12,594 nt of DNA from positions 1-12,594 of the forward strand of contig CAIOZP010000471.1 of NCBI GenBank assembly GCA_903862805.1, read 5' to 3'. The position numbers and the translations under genes were made by a program. The stretch comes from an uncultured Fibrobacterota bacterium. GTDB lineage: Bacteria; Fibrobacterota; Chitinivibrionia; Chitinivibrionales; CAIOZP01. The notes beneath the pieces are model-generated. The model saw only the letters and a list, made by a program, of their open reading frames with translations. It was not told the DNA's origin and made no database searches. Numbering within the stretch: the first letter of the stretch is position 1; every line of letters starts with the position of its first letter. Positions 1-7,955 of the stretch are shown here, piece after piece.

Positions 1-1562
1 AGCTTTTTGCGCATTTGCGGAATTCGCATTCTGCCAAGCACTGCAACCACCGACGCACGGGTTTGCGGATCTTCGTCGCCGATCGCTTGCACCAGAAATC
101 TTATTGCGTCGGGAGATCGTGTATCACCAAGCAGTTCTATTGCATAGGCCCTTATCTCGAATGATCCTGACGACAGATGCGAAGCGAGCAATCCAACTGC
201 GCTTTCATTGTCGGAGAGGTTCGAGGAGTCCTCCAGAATTTCCGAGACGCGGGTTCGAAAATCGGCCAAAGAAAGCGAAAGGCTTTGAGTGTATTTGCCG
301 CGAATGCGAAGGGACTGTAAAAACATCAGCACCGATGCAGTCAGAAGGATCACAATATCTGCTTCAGGGCTCATATGTGGAACGATGGAAATCATCCATG
401 CTCCTGCAACAGCCATTGCAAGCGGCTTTATTATTCCTTCAAGGCCAAGCTTTCCCTTGCCTCGCAAGCCCTGAGAAATTCCCGAAAAGAAAATCTGGAA
501 GTTGGGGGAAAAAAAAGAATCAAAGCATGCGATGCGCAAAGCCACACCACCAACAATGATCCAGAATATTTTTTCGTTATCGACTCCGGCAATTCTCGCC
601 ACAAGCAACACCGTAAACACAATACAGAATGCAATCGGAAGTACAAGCATCGACCGTGTCGAACCGATCTTGCGTATCAGCCGACCGGAAACCCCTGATT
701 GAAGTAGAAAGGTTACCGCCATGCTTATACCGTTGAACCATCCGAGAAATGCAGCGAGTTTTTCGGCAACCGCAGGCCCCGTCTGTCCATGTGAAACGTG
801 GGTCTTTAGAACCGAATAAAAAATGTAGTGCTGATTGAACAGTACAAAAAATATCAGGAAGTAAAGAATTCCCATATTTGAAAGCAATGGTTCACGCGCA
901 ATCACCGCAAGATTTTCTTCGATGTTGTCTATGCCCGATCCTTTTTGACGGGAATCGGCGTGCGGCATAAAGTTTTTCCCGAATTGCGGCATTGCCGTTT
1001 TGCGGAAAAAGATCCACAGCATGAATGCGATGAACGCCCAGGCAAGAACAAGTGTCTGAGCCTGAATGATTTTCATCAGCCATGGAGTACTAAACGAAAC
1101 GATTATTGCGCCAAGCGTTCCACCTGCTGCGATTACGGGAAAATCCAATCCGGCACTTCTTGCATCTGCGACATCGTTTAGCAGAGTCCAGAACAGCAGG
1201 AAGAAAATGATCTTGGAAACATACGCATACGAGAAAAGCGGGATATAAATAAACGTAAACCCGATTCTCATAAGGAACCATGCCGAAAGCAGAATGCCGA
1301 CATGAACAAGCAGCAGGGTCATGAATATTTTACCGCGATCAAGTCGATCGACAATGTTTATAAAAAAGAAGGACACGAGAAAAAGCATCAGTGCATTTGC
1401 ACTGTAGAGGCCAGGAATAACCGATGGATTGAAATTCGATAGAACAAGTGATTCAGCCGCGCTGTCGCCGAGTATGGCTCCGGCAAAACACATCGCAAGC
1501 AGGATGAAAAATGTCAGGCGGAAATGGAGATGTTCAGGAGGTCTGCGGTCTGTTGTAAGCAT
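1..1562 (-). CDS. NTT/MFS-like transporter with C-terminal HEAT repeats (3' end off the window)
   Basis: The frame is open from ATG 1562 to the left edge, giving 520 complete codons with no stop. I read about 12 hydrophobic helices in residues 17-419. HEAT-like helical repeats follow from about residue 440 to the edge; examples are FEIRAYAIELLGD and PQTRASVVAVLGRM. Helix 1 contains GDSAAESLVLSNF followed by IPGLYSANAL, and the region before helix 11 has GLEGIIKPLAMAVAG. Both resemble the bacterial transporters related to ATP/ADP (NTT) carriers that carry HEAT fusions. The substrate cannot be told from sequence; nucleotide exchange is only the family precedent. The ATG at 1562 has no clear Shine-Dalgarno site. 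An in-frame GTG at 1598, twelve codons upstream, has AAAGGA five bases before it but lies inside the terminator hairpin of the upstream gene. I prefer the ATG because it leaves a short polar N-terminus before helix 1. A further C-terminal domain may lie beyond the edge. Confidence 0.8.
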   Translation of the reverse strand, partial: MLTTDRRPPEHLHFRLTFFILLAMCFAGAILGDSAAESLVLSNFNPSVIPGLYSANALMLFLVSFFFINIVDRLDRGKIFMTLLLVHVGILLSAWFLMRIGFTFIYIPLFSYAYVSKIIFFLLFWTLLNDVADARSAGLDFPVIAAGGTLGAIIVSFSTPWLMKIIQAQTLVLAWAFIAFMLWIFFRKTAMPQFGKNFMPHADSRQKGSGIDNIEENLAVIAREPLLSNMGILYFLIFFVLFNQHYIFYSVLKTHVSHGQTGPAVAEKLAAFLGWFNGISMAVTFLLQSGVSGRLIRKIGSTRSMLVLPIAFCIVFTVLLVARIAGVDNEKIFWIIVGGVALRIACFDSFFSPNFQIFFSGISQGLRGKGKLGLEGIIKPLAMAVAGAWMISIVPHMSPEADIVILLTASVLMFLQSLRIRGKYTQSLSLSLADFRTRVSEILEDSSNLSDNESAVGLLASHLSSGSFEIRAYAIELLGDTRSPDAIRFLVQAIGDEDPQTRASVVAVLGRMRIPQMRKK

Positions 1563-1576
1563 CAATGCACCGATGT

Positions 1577-1612
1577 AAAAAGCAAAGGACTCCGCCACCG
1601 AAGTCCTTTGCT
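1577..1612 (-). terminator. Intrinsic terminator of the giant surface-protein gene
   Basis: Read on the minus strand, an 11-bp perfect stem (AGCAAAGGACT pairing with AGTCCTTTGCT) encloses a 10-base loop and is followed directly by five T residues. It begins 14 bases after the TGA stop of the large gene. The plus-strand direction has no T-run, so it works one way only. It overlaps the possible GTG start of the transporter gene. Confidence 0.85.
1604..1609 (-). promoter_or_regulatory. Possible ribosome binding site buried in the terminator stem
   Basis: AAAGGA on the minus strand lies five bases before an in-frame GTG (1598-1596) that would add 12 residues to the transporter. The whole site lies in the 5' arm of the terminator hairpin and pairs with TCCTTT in the 3' arm. 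It would therefore be hidden when the hairpin forms. It may be chance. Confidence 0.3.
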
Positions 1613-1626
1613 ATGATATGATGCAA

Positions 1627-4600
1627 TCAGCGGACCATTCCGATCTTCTGATTAGCCACCACTGATTCCTTCCCGTCAAGACTACAAGCAGTCATACGCA
1701 GGATGTACAAACCTGAAGCGACCGGTAATCCGTTTTCGGCACCGACATTAAAACTCATGGTTTGGATACCCATTGTCGGATTGCCTACCTCATGATGCCA
1801 GATTCTGCGTCCGCTCACGTTGTAGAGATCGAATCCGATCTGCGCCATTCCGGTAAACGGTACAGAGAACCTGACCGATACACGCCCTGAAAGCCTGTCA
1901 AAATTAATGAATGACATGCGCAGATTATTGCCGAGAACAAGCCGGTTCACTGTCGCGCTCACATACTCCGGAGTTCCGGCGACTATGTATCTGCGATTTC
2001 CCGTTCCGTCAAGTTCAAGGGAACCGGAAGCTGAGGTGTTGCCGGATGACGGATCGAACACTACTGCGACATAACCGTCGGGAAGTCTTGATAGATCAAG
2101 CTCCTCGCAGATCTGCGTTCCGGCAGGTCCCGAGAACACCACCGGAACAGTGGTTCCGGCCTGGTCGGCAGAAATTAATTGCACCGCAACTCTATCTCCA
2201 CTTTTTCTCTGCAAACCGGCACTTACCGATCCGAATGAAGGCGGCATTGGCAGAACCATTGTGTCACCGGCAGGGCCATCGAGCTTACCAGCAACAAGTT
2301 CCGAAGCCACTGATTCCCCTGCAATGCGGTAACGGTACGAAACCATCCACTTGTCCAAGGTTCCGGCAATATTGGTCTTCTTGCCTATTCCCTTGCCAAA
2401 CGGAGACATATTAAGGGAAATCGGCTGTACCGATAAGGTTAGCGGAGAAGCCATCCGGTTATATACCGTATAAGCCTGATATACGCCGGCCGAATAAGCG
2501 TGCATCGGAATGCTGTCAACCTTTAACGTATCATCTACGCGACCGGTGAACACCGAAACGAACTTATAGTTCGTATCCTTGGTGTTAGCGGAATCAACTA
2601 CCGCCACCCAATGAAATACCGAAACAGAATCCATAGAAACCGGTTTGCCAGAGTTGTCAACGATGTAATCAAGCACCGTTCTCAATGGAATGTCGAATGA
2701 GTACGGAACGGCGACGTCAGTCCATGATTGTGGCGCCAGCTTTATAGGTGTTGGCGATGAAAGGCTCGGCGTAATTCCGCTTCCGAATTTCAGCGAAGGA
2801 GCTGTTCCGTCGGCGTTGTGAGACTTGCACCAGATTACTCTGCCTGGAACGAGATTGAACAATGAATCAAGAGTATCGGCGTACTCGACCCATCCTTTGG
2901 TGCTTCCGCTGGATTGATCGGCATACAAACTGGTCGGATCGTAACGGAATATGCGGGCAGCGGTTTTGTCATACTTCCACTTGCCTGTTGGATTCATTCC
3001 GGATGTGTCGAAAATACTGCCAAGCGATTTGGTGGAAAGATCCCACTGAGTACAGATCGGCACCCAAACGTCAGGCGACAGACTATAGGCAATTGAGGAG
3101 TTGGCCACCTTGCGGGAGCAATCAATGATTGTGTCGTGGACTCCATCGGAAATGCTAAGCTTCGCTCTTAAACCATAGGAAGCGCTAACAATGGAATTTT
3201 TGGAAGAATCGGGCTGAATGACAAATATCGTGGGGTCTTTTGTCGAAACGAGCTTCTTGATCTCCTTGATTCTCAAGGAATCCTTGCCCGAACCATATCC
3301 GAGAATAAGTTGCGGATTTAACACATTGCAAACCACACGCACGCTGTCAACAAATTTCACTCCGGAATTTAGGACAGTGTCTTTACGGGTTGCGAGGCTG
3401 ATTCGCGGTATCGAATCATCCTGCATTAGCATGAAAGTATCCGATACGGTTTTCTGGTCAAGCGCACGCCAGAAAAATCCTCCGACCGGTCGCAATCCAT
3501 GAATGACATCTATCTTGCTACCAAGTGTATCGTAATACATTGCAATACTATCTATCGAAAAAGTTGCCGGAAGAACTCCGACGGCCATTCCAATAACTGC
3601 CGAACTGATTGAAAGCGGATCCTTTTGCTGAATGTAATACCCGTATGGAGTAAGCTTACGGAATCCGGCAGGCGCAGCAAAGGCCAGCGGACGCAAGGTG
3701 TCGTTCAGCGGGGAAATATGATCATTAATGGACGGATTGATGAAAACGAACCTGCCGTTATCCAATGGTAAGGTATCATCTTTGGGGGTAGCGATCGATT
3801 GGACAGAATCAGGAAATCTTATACTCTGCCAATTGAAACTGGTCGTGTAAACAGTCAGGCTTGTTTCGGGAAGATCAGGCGTAACTGCTTTGCTGACCTT
3901 GCTGGTATATGAGACAAAAAGACCGATCGAGAACGAATCATTGAACATGATTCCCGCTGAATCAAGATCGTATCTGACAGTATCGCCGAATGATGAGTAT
4001 GTCATGTACCAAGTAGGAGAATTTGCAAGCTGGGCAACCGTAGCAGCCCCACCGTGAATCGAAACGCATCCAGCCTTAAAACCCTTGGTGGTATCTACTT
4101 CACCTGTGTCGGCCACTGAGAATCTAACCTTTACCTGATGCGTTATCGAATCGAACTTTGCGTACGTCACATTGAAGATATGAGTCAAATCTGTAGTAGC
4201 ACTTGCTCTGCTGTTTGTATTGACGACAGCAGAACGTAGTCCACCTGAAAACACTTGCGCGTCAAAGTAATAAGTTGTCCCTGGCGACAAGCTGGTTACG
4301 GTGTCTTTCCCAGTAGCAAGCCGTGCTTTGGAAACGCTGATTTTGGATGTGTTAAGCGGATTGGGTGAAGTTCCGTTTGCCACCGGCATTGCTGGATCCT
4401 TGCCGTACCAGATCCACATGCTGTCTGCCGTAACAGAACCCCAGCCGACTACAATCTTATGAGGAACCAGTTGAGTGGCTGTAAGAGTTGATGGGAATAC
4501 CGGCCCGGTTGCCGTGTCAGTCTTGGCACTGGATTCCGAGGCCAAAGTAATATTGGAACCAAGTCCATTTCTGAAAAGCTGAAGCTGGAAATAATACGTT

Positions 4601-7600
4601 GTATTTTGAGAAAGCCCGACGATTGTATCTAATGCCGATGTCCCTGAAGGCTTGTTGACCTTTACAGAAACATATCCGGCACTTGGATTAGTATCTGTTG
4701 TGTACGGCGTCGATCCATACCAGATTTTCACGCTGTCGATGGTCGAAATAGAATCTGCGGCCACCGGAGTCCAGGTTACAAGCAACGAAGACGGCGATGT
4801 AATGCTGCTCGCTACGAATGTGCCAGTGTAGGTTGGCTTGTCTATGCCGACAGTTCCGGCTGCAATTGTACGAGTCGAGGACCTGTTGCTTGAAGTCGAA
4901 ACCGTGAGGTCAACATCGAGTGTCGTTTTCAATATCGGATGGTTACCGACGAACAGGATAACCTGCGGATTTGCTATCAGAGAAGACACCGTAACCGTTT
5001 GGGTACCTTTTACAACACCGCCGACCTTGGCTGTTATCGTGATAAGCGTGTCTCTGGCACCAAGAGTGGCAAGCCCTGAGATTGTTAAAGTGACAGAATC
5101 GGGTTTAGTTGTTGCACTGTAAACACTCGATACGTTAAGCCCCGATATATCCGGAGTGTACCGAAGATCAACGGAATCCGACGGACTGACGGTGGAGTTT
5201 GTGTCGACAGTATTTCCATTAACCGGAGTTCTGTTCCAGGAAATCATCGAAGAATATTTCCAGATTGTGTCACCCGGATTTACCCATAATGTCTTTGTGT
5301 AACCTGCTTTCGCGATGTCGGCGGAAATGCGCAATTTGGATGCAGCAGTATTCGCGGCCAATGCTGCTGAATCAGGTCTAAGTAAACCGTCACTTCCACC
5401 GACAAAAATACTATCGATGTACGGTTCTCCAAGAACCTGTGTTGAACTCGTGTAGAACGTAACTCCCGACGTAACAGAAATCGCAACATCCACAGAATCG
5501 GAAGTCGCCAAATGCTTTGTCATAGTGACCGTGAACGGATTCACATACTTGCTGACAATCGGCTTGATCCATGCGCTTGTGTCAGGAGTTGACACCGACA
5601 CTCCACCGATCTTTGTGGTTACAACGTAACGGAATGTCTTGTTTGTATCGGCCTGCGGAACGGCATAAGAAATTGTCGAAGCAACCACGGCGCCTGCCGC
5701 ATCAAGCCATGTGTACGAAATCCCGTCTCCAGTTGCAATTGCAGAAAGCGTCATAGATGTAGGATTTGAAAACGCCTCGACAACCGTGGTTCCTTTCCCG
5801 ACATACTTACCTGAAACCATTGCCGGATCCAAAACGCGTAATGTCATGGTTGAACTTTGCACGGTGCCGGAATCGTTGGTCGCTGTGAAATAATAAAGCC
5901 CCGTATCATTCTGCTTAGATGCCGGACCAATCGAAAGCGCCGCACCAGCAGCTCCACGAGCCACGGCCGCAGAAGCCGCATCCTTTTTGTAGTACCACTG
6001 AATTACCGGCACCGGATTCCCTGTAACATGCGCCGAATCGACCTTGCTTCCACCCGTCAGCACAGAATCGAAAGCCGGTGGCTGCGCAGTGATTATCGGT
6101 TTGGAATTTGCAGCAGTAATGGTTAGTTTCAAAGTATCATATACCGATCCAACGCTATTGGATAAAACAACATAATATGATCCTGAATCAGTGAATTGAA
6201 CCCCGTTTATCTTAAGCGTATCAGTCGTGGACATGCTTGAAGCTGATCCCACTTTGTACCAATTGCGCGTTGTTGCATTGGTATCCTTCACCCAGAAAAG
6301 GGCGGTGGTTCCGACCGCCGCTGTCTGATTCCCCGAAGTGGAAAGGATTTTTGGGATAGTGTTTACTTTTAGGTTCACTGTTGCCGATGTTGCAGGAGTA
6401 CCGACACCATTGCTTACAACACCATACCACGATCCAGTATCGGTAACGGCAATTGTGCGAACTACCGAAAGAGCAGTGCTGTCAACATAAGTTCCGTTGT
6501 GATACCACTTCACCCCCGGAACCGGACTGCCCGTTGCCGCAATGGCAAACGTTGCCGATGCTCCTTCATTTACAGGATTTGGCGTAATTGTGAAGTTCGT
6601 CGTTATCAGAGGAGCAGTGTTCATGCCGAGATGAACAGTATCGGTTGTGTCTGCACCTTTGAAGTTCGTAGCCGTTATTCTGTATGTTCCGGTGTCAGCA
6701 ACAGTCATGCCTGCGGTCAATGCGAAATTGGTGTCAGTGGCCGGAGTGTTTTGAGCCGCGCCTTTGTTTGTCCAAGCTCCATTAAGGAACTGCTGAAGCT
6801 GATAAGACGGTTCAAGTGCCCCTGGAGCATACGCGGTTATCGAATATGGAGTGCCGGAAGCCAAATTTGCACTGTTAGCCGAAGGAACAATGTCGTGTCC
6901 CTGATGCACTATGCTGTTGAACGTGACTGGATCGTAGAATGACGGAGCTGCCAGTGTTCCTGGGGCATAAAGAGTAGGAATACCAACATCTGAATAAGTA
7001 ATGGTTCCGACAAGAGTTATACTTGACAGATACAGCTCGGTAGTTGAGTCCACAGGAACAGAAAAAATCAGCCCAGACACTTGATTGATTCCGCCGGGAT
7101 GTGTTGTAAAAACCCAACCGGCAGCATGAGTGTTATCGGGGCTTGGGTGAAACGAAGATGTTGGGATTACGTAAGTCGAATCTGTTCCGGACTTGAGTGC
7201 AATCGTGCAAGAATAATATCCCCATGCACTATCACCGGTACTGCTCGCAATTGATCTATCAATATCGTATGAACGGAATGAAACCGTGATTGATCCTTTA
7301 CCATGTGCAGTGAGTTTAAGGCTCGTCATATTGGTAAGATTGTAAAAGGTGGTTTCATCCTTGAGCGAAATATCAAGTTCGGTATATGAGGAGTCCGTCG
7401 TGCCCAAAAACATTTTTGCATGATAACAGGGAATACCGTTGGCCGAGTCGAACAGTATCGCAGGATTGTCATTTGCAGTTGTATTGTTCTTGTTATTTAT
7501 ATAACTCGGAATAGTGTTGGCATCACAGTTGGACGCCCACAATCCTCCACCACTGTCAGCCATCACGTCGTTTGGATATGCCGAATAACCTCTCGCTTCG

Positions 7601-7764
7601 CCGAGATAACTTTGCGAAGAATCTATCCCGTTCACAGGATCAAGGCTGGAATATGCGTGCTTGAAATCGTCAACTAAAACATCGGCACGAACCGTCACTA
7701 CGGACAATACCAAGACCGAAGCTGCAACCAACACATTTGCCGAAAGCCAAGAACGAACTTTCAT
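1627..7764 (-). CDS. Giant secreted multidomain surface protein (Ig-like, FN3-like, C-terminal sorting tail)
   Basis: The protein has 2045 residues. ATG 7764 is chosen because AGAAGG lies nine bases upstream and MKVRSW plus a hydrophobic stretch (residues 9-26, ending near VRA-DVL) makes a good signal peptide. The open frame reaches a TTG ten codons further up, without comparable support. Residues 30-250 begin VLVDDF and are beta-rich, like carbohydrate-binding jelly-roll modules. Four Ig-like domains follow at about 285-390, 393-475, 478-560 and 563-655. Each has the DxGxY-type motif (DTGTYRITATN, DTGSWYGVVSN, DSGSYYVVLSN, DTGLYYFTATN). Two FN3-like domains at about 985-1080 and 1085-1185 share TTYYFxxQxFxxGLxS. 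Residues 1190-1930 are beta-rich and unassigned. Residues 1940-2045 (FDLYNVSGRRIW, then ASGLYILRM and a basic end) resemble a type IX / FlgD-Ig sorting tail. No catalytic motif was recognised. Adhesion or polysaccharide binding at the cell surface is inference. It has its own terminator and is probably monocistronic. Confidence 0.9.
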   Translation of the reverse strand: MKVRSWLSANVLVAASVLVLSVVTVRADVLVDDFKHAYSSLDPVNGIDSSQSYLGEARGYSAYPNDVMADSGGGLWASNCDANTIPSYINNKNNTTANDNPAILFDSANGIPCYHAKMFLGTTDSSYTELDISLKDETTFYNLTNMTSLKLTAHGKGSITVSFRSYDIDRSIASSTGDSAWGYYSCTIALKSGTDSTYVIPTSSFHPSPDNTHAAGWVFTTHPGGINQVSGLIFSVPVDSTTELYLSSITLVGTITYSDVGIPTLYAPGTLAAPSFYDPVTFNSIVHQGHDIVPSANSANLASGTPYSITAYAPGALEPSYQLQQFLNGAWTNKGAAQNTPATDTNFALTAGMTVADTGTYRITATNFKGADTTDTVHLGMNTAPLITTNFTITPNPVNEGASATFAIAATGSPVPGVKWYHNGTYVDSTALSVVRTIAVTDTGSWYGVVSNGVGTPATSATVNLKVNTIPKILSTSGNQTAAVGTTALFWVKDTNATTRNWYKVGSASSMSTTDTLKINGVQFTDSGSYYVVLSNSVGSVYDTLKLTITAANSKPIITAQPPAFDSVLTGGSKVDSAHVTGNPVPVIQWYYKKDAASAAVARGAAGAALSIGPASKQNDTGLYYFTATNDSGTVQSSTMTLRVLDPAMVSGKYVGKGTTVVEAFSNPTSMTLSAIATGDGISYTWLDAAGAVVASTISYAVPQADTNKTFRYVVTTKIGGVSVSTPDTSAWIKPIVSKYVNPFTVTMTKHLATSDSVDVAISVTSGVTFYTSSTQVLGEPYIDSIFVGGSDGLLRPDSAALAANTAASKLRISADIAKAGYTKTLWVNPGDTIWKYSSMISWNRTPVNGNTVDTNSTVSPSDSVDLRYTPDISGLNVSSVYSATTKPDSVTLTISGLATLGARDTLITITAKVGGVVKGTQTVTVSSLIANPQVILFVGNHPILKTTLDVDLTVSTSSNRSSTRTIAAGTVGIDKPTYTGTFVASSITSPSSLLVTWTPVAADSISTIDSVKIWYGSTPYTTDTNPSAGYVSVKVNKPSGTSALDTIVGLSQNTTYYFQLQLFRNGLGSNITLASESSAKTDTATGPVFPSTLTATQLVPHKIVVGWGSVTADSMWIWYGKDPAMPVANGTSPNPLNTSKISVSKARLATGKDTVTSLSPGTTYYFDAQVFSGGLRSAVVNTNSRASATTDLTHIFNVTYAKFDSITHQVKVRFSVADTGEVDTTKGFKAGCVSIHGGAATVAQLANSPTWYMTYSSFGDTVRYDLDSAGIMFNDSFSIGLFVSYTSKVSKAVTPDLPETSLTVYTTSFNWQSIRFPDSVQSIATPKDDTLPLDNGRFVFINPSINDHISPLNDTLRPLAFAAPAGFRKLTPYGYYIQQKDPLSISSAVIGMAVGVLPATFSIDSIAMYYDTLGSKIDVIHGLRPVGGFFWRALDQKTVSDTFMLMQDDSIPRISLATRKDTVLNSGVKFVDSVRVVCNVLNPQLILGYGSGKDSLRIKEIKKLVSTKDPTIFVIQPDSSKNSIVSASYGLRAKLSISDGVHDTIIDCSRKVANSSIAYSLSPDVWVPICTQWDLSTKSLGSIFDTSGMNPTGKWKYDKTAARIFRYDPTSLYADQSSGSTKGWVEYADTLDSLFNLVPGRVIWCKSHNADGTAPSLKFGSGITPSLSSPTPIKLAPQSWTDVAVPYSFDIPLRTVLDYIVDNSGKPVSMDSVSVFHWVAVVDSANTKDTNYKFVSVFTGRVDDTLKVDSIPMHAYSAGVYQAYTVYNRMASPLTLSVQPISLNMSPFGKGIGKKTNIAGTLDKWMVSYRYRIAGESVASELVAGKLDGPAGDTMVLPMPPSFGSVSAGLQRKSGDRVAVQLISADQAGTTVPVVFSGPAGTQICEELDLSRLPDGYVAVVFDPSSGNTSASGSLELDGTGNRRYIVAGTPEYVSATVNRLVLGNNLRMSFINFDRLSGRVSVRFSVPFTGMAQIGFDLYNVSGRRIWHHEVGNPTMGIQTMSFNVGAENGLPVASGLYILRMTACSLDGKESVVANQKIGMVR

Positions 7765-7773
7765 ATTCTGCAC

Positions 7774-7779
7774 CCTTCT
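7774..7779 (-). promoter_or_regulatory. Ribosome binding site that fixes the giant gene's start
   Basis: AGAAGG on the minus strand lies nine bases before ATG 7764. It supports that ATG over the in-frame TTG at 7794, which lies upstream of this site and would put residues ISIRRVQN in front of the signal peptide. Confidence 0.65.
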
Positions 7780-7802
7780 GATACTGATCTGCAAATGCCG
7801 AT

Positions 7803-7810
7803 CAAAAATA
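7803..7810 (-). promoter_or_regulatory. Weak candidate promoter box for the giant gene
   Basis: TATTTTTG on the minus strand fits the TAnnTTTG -7 element known from Bacteroidota promoters and lies about 40 bases before the start codon. No convincing -33 TTTG or -35 TTGACA partner stands at the right distance. The region is very AT-rich, so chance is likely. A promoter is nevertheless expected between the probable mtnA terminator and 7764. Confidence 0.2.
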
Positions 7811-7867
7811 ACAATCGACTAATCAAGAAAAATAATGCGGTTTCCCTGAATTGAGAAACAGAAAATC

Positions 7868-7904
7868 AAAAAAAGGCACGCTCTTTAATTCCGTCACCTT
7901 TTTT
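7868..7904 (-). terminator. Probable terminator of mtnA, possibly bidirectional
   Basis: On the minus strand, AAAAAAGG-TG-ACG, an 11-base loop, then CGT-G-CCTTTTTTT form an interrupted stem of about 11 bp ending in seven T residues. It lies about 50 bases past the mtnA stop. A-runs on one side and T-runs on the other would allow function in both directions. The GC part is short and interrupted, so it is weaker than the terminator at 1577-1612. Confidence 0.4.
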
Positions 7905-7914
7905 CACATCGCTT

Positions 7915-7943
7915 TTTACGGCCAACTTACTTGTAGATATAAT
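7915..7943 (+). promoter_or_regulatory. Sigma-70-like promoter pattern pointing into the mtnA 3' end
   Basis: TTTACG (7915-7920), a 17-base spacer and a perfect TATAAT (7938-7943) stand on the plus strand. Transcription would start near 7950 and run antisense through mtnA. No plus-strand gene follows before 9189. It is either an antisense promoter or a chance match in AT-rich DNA. Confidence 0.25.
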
Positions 7944-7955
7944 TAAAAAACGGCA

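Larger units (their letters stand above)
7765..7955. other. AT-rich intergenic region between mtnA and the giant gene
   Basis: The 191 bases contain a probable mtnA terminator, a plus-strand promoter-like pattern, a weak TAnnTTTG box and the ribosome binding site of the giant gene. I found no open frame worth calling and no tRNA-like fold. The terminator implies that mtnA and the giant gene are separate transcripts. Confidence 0.7.

Noticed and set aside
104-559. Plus-strand 151-codon open frame over the HEAT-repeat region
   Set aside because: It is antisense to the transporter frame, which has clear HEAT and membrane-helix patterns. Its protein is basic, low in structure and without a ribosome binding site.
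1911-2414. Plus-strand 167-codon open frame inside the giant gene
   Set aside because: Antisense shadow of the giant gene's C-terminal region. The translation is rich in Cys, Arg and Pro with no recognisable pattern.
7765-7794. Upstream TTG start adding ten residues to the giant protein
   Set aside because: The AGAAGG site lies downstream of the TTG and at the correct distance from ATG 7764, which also starts a normal signal peptide.
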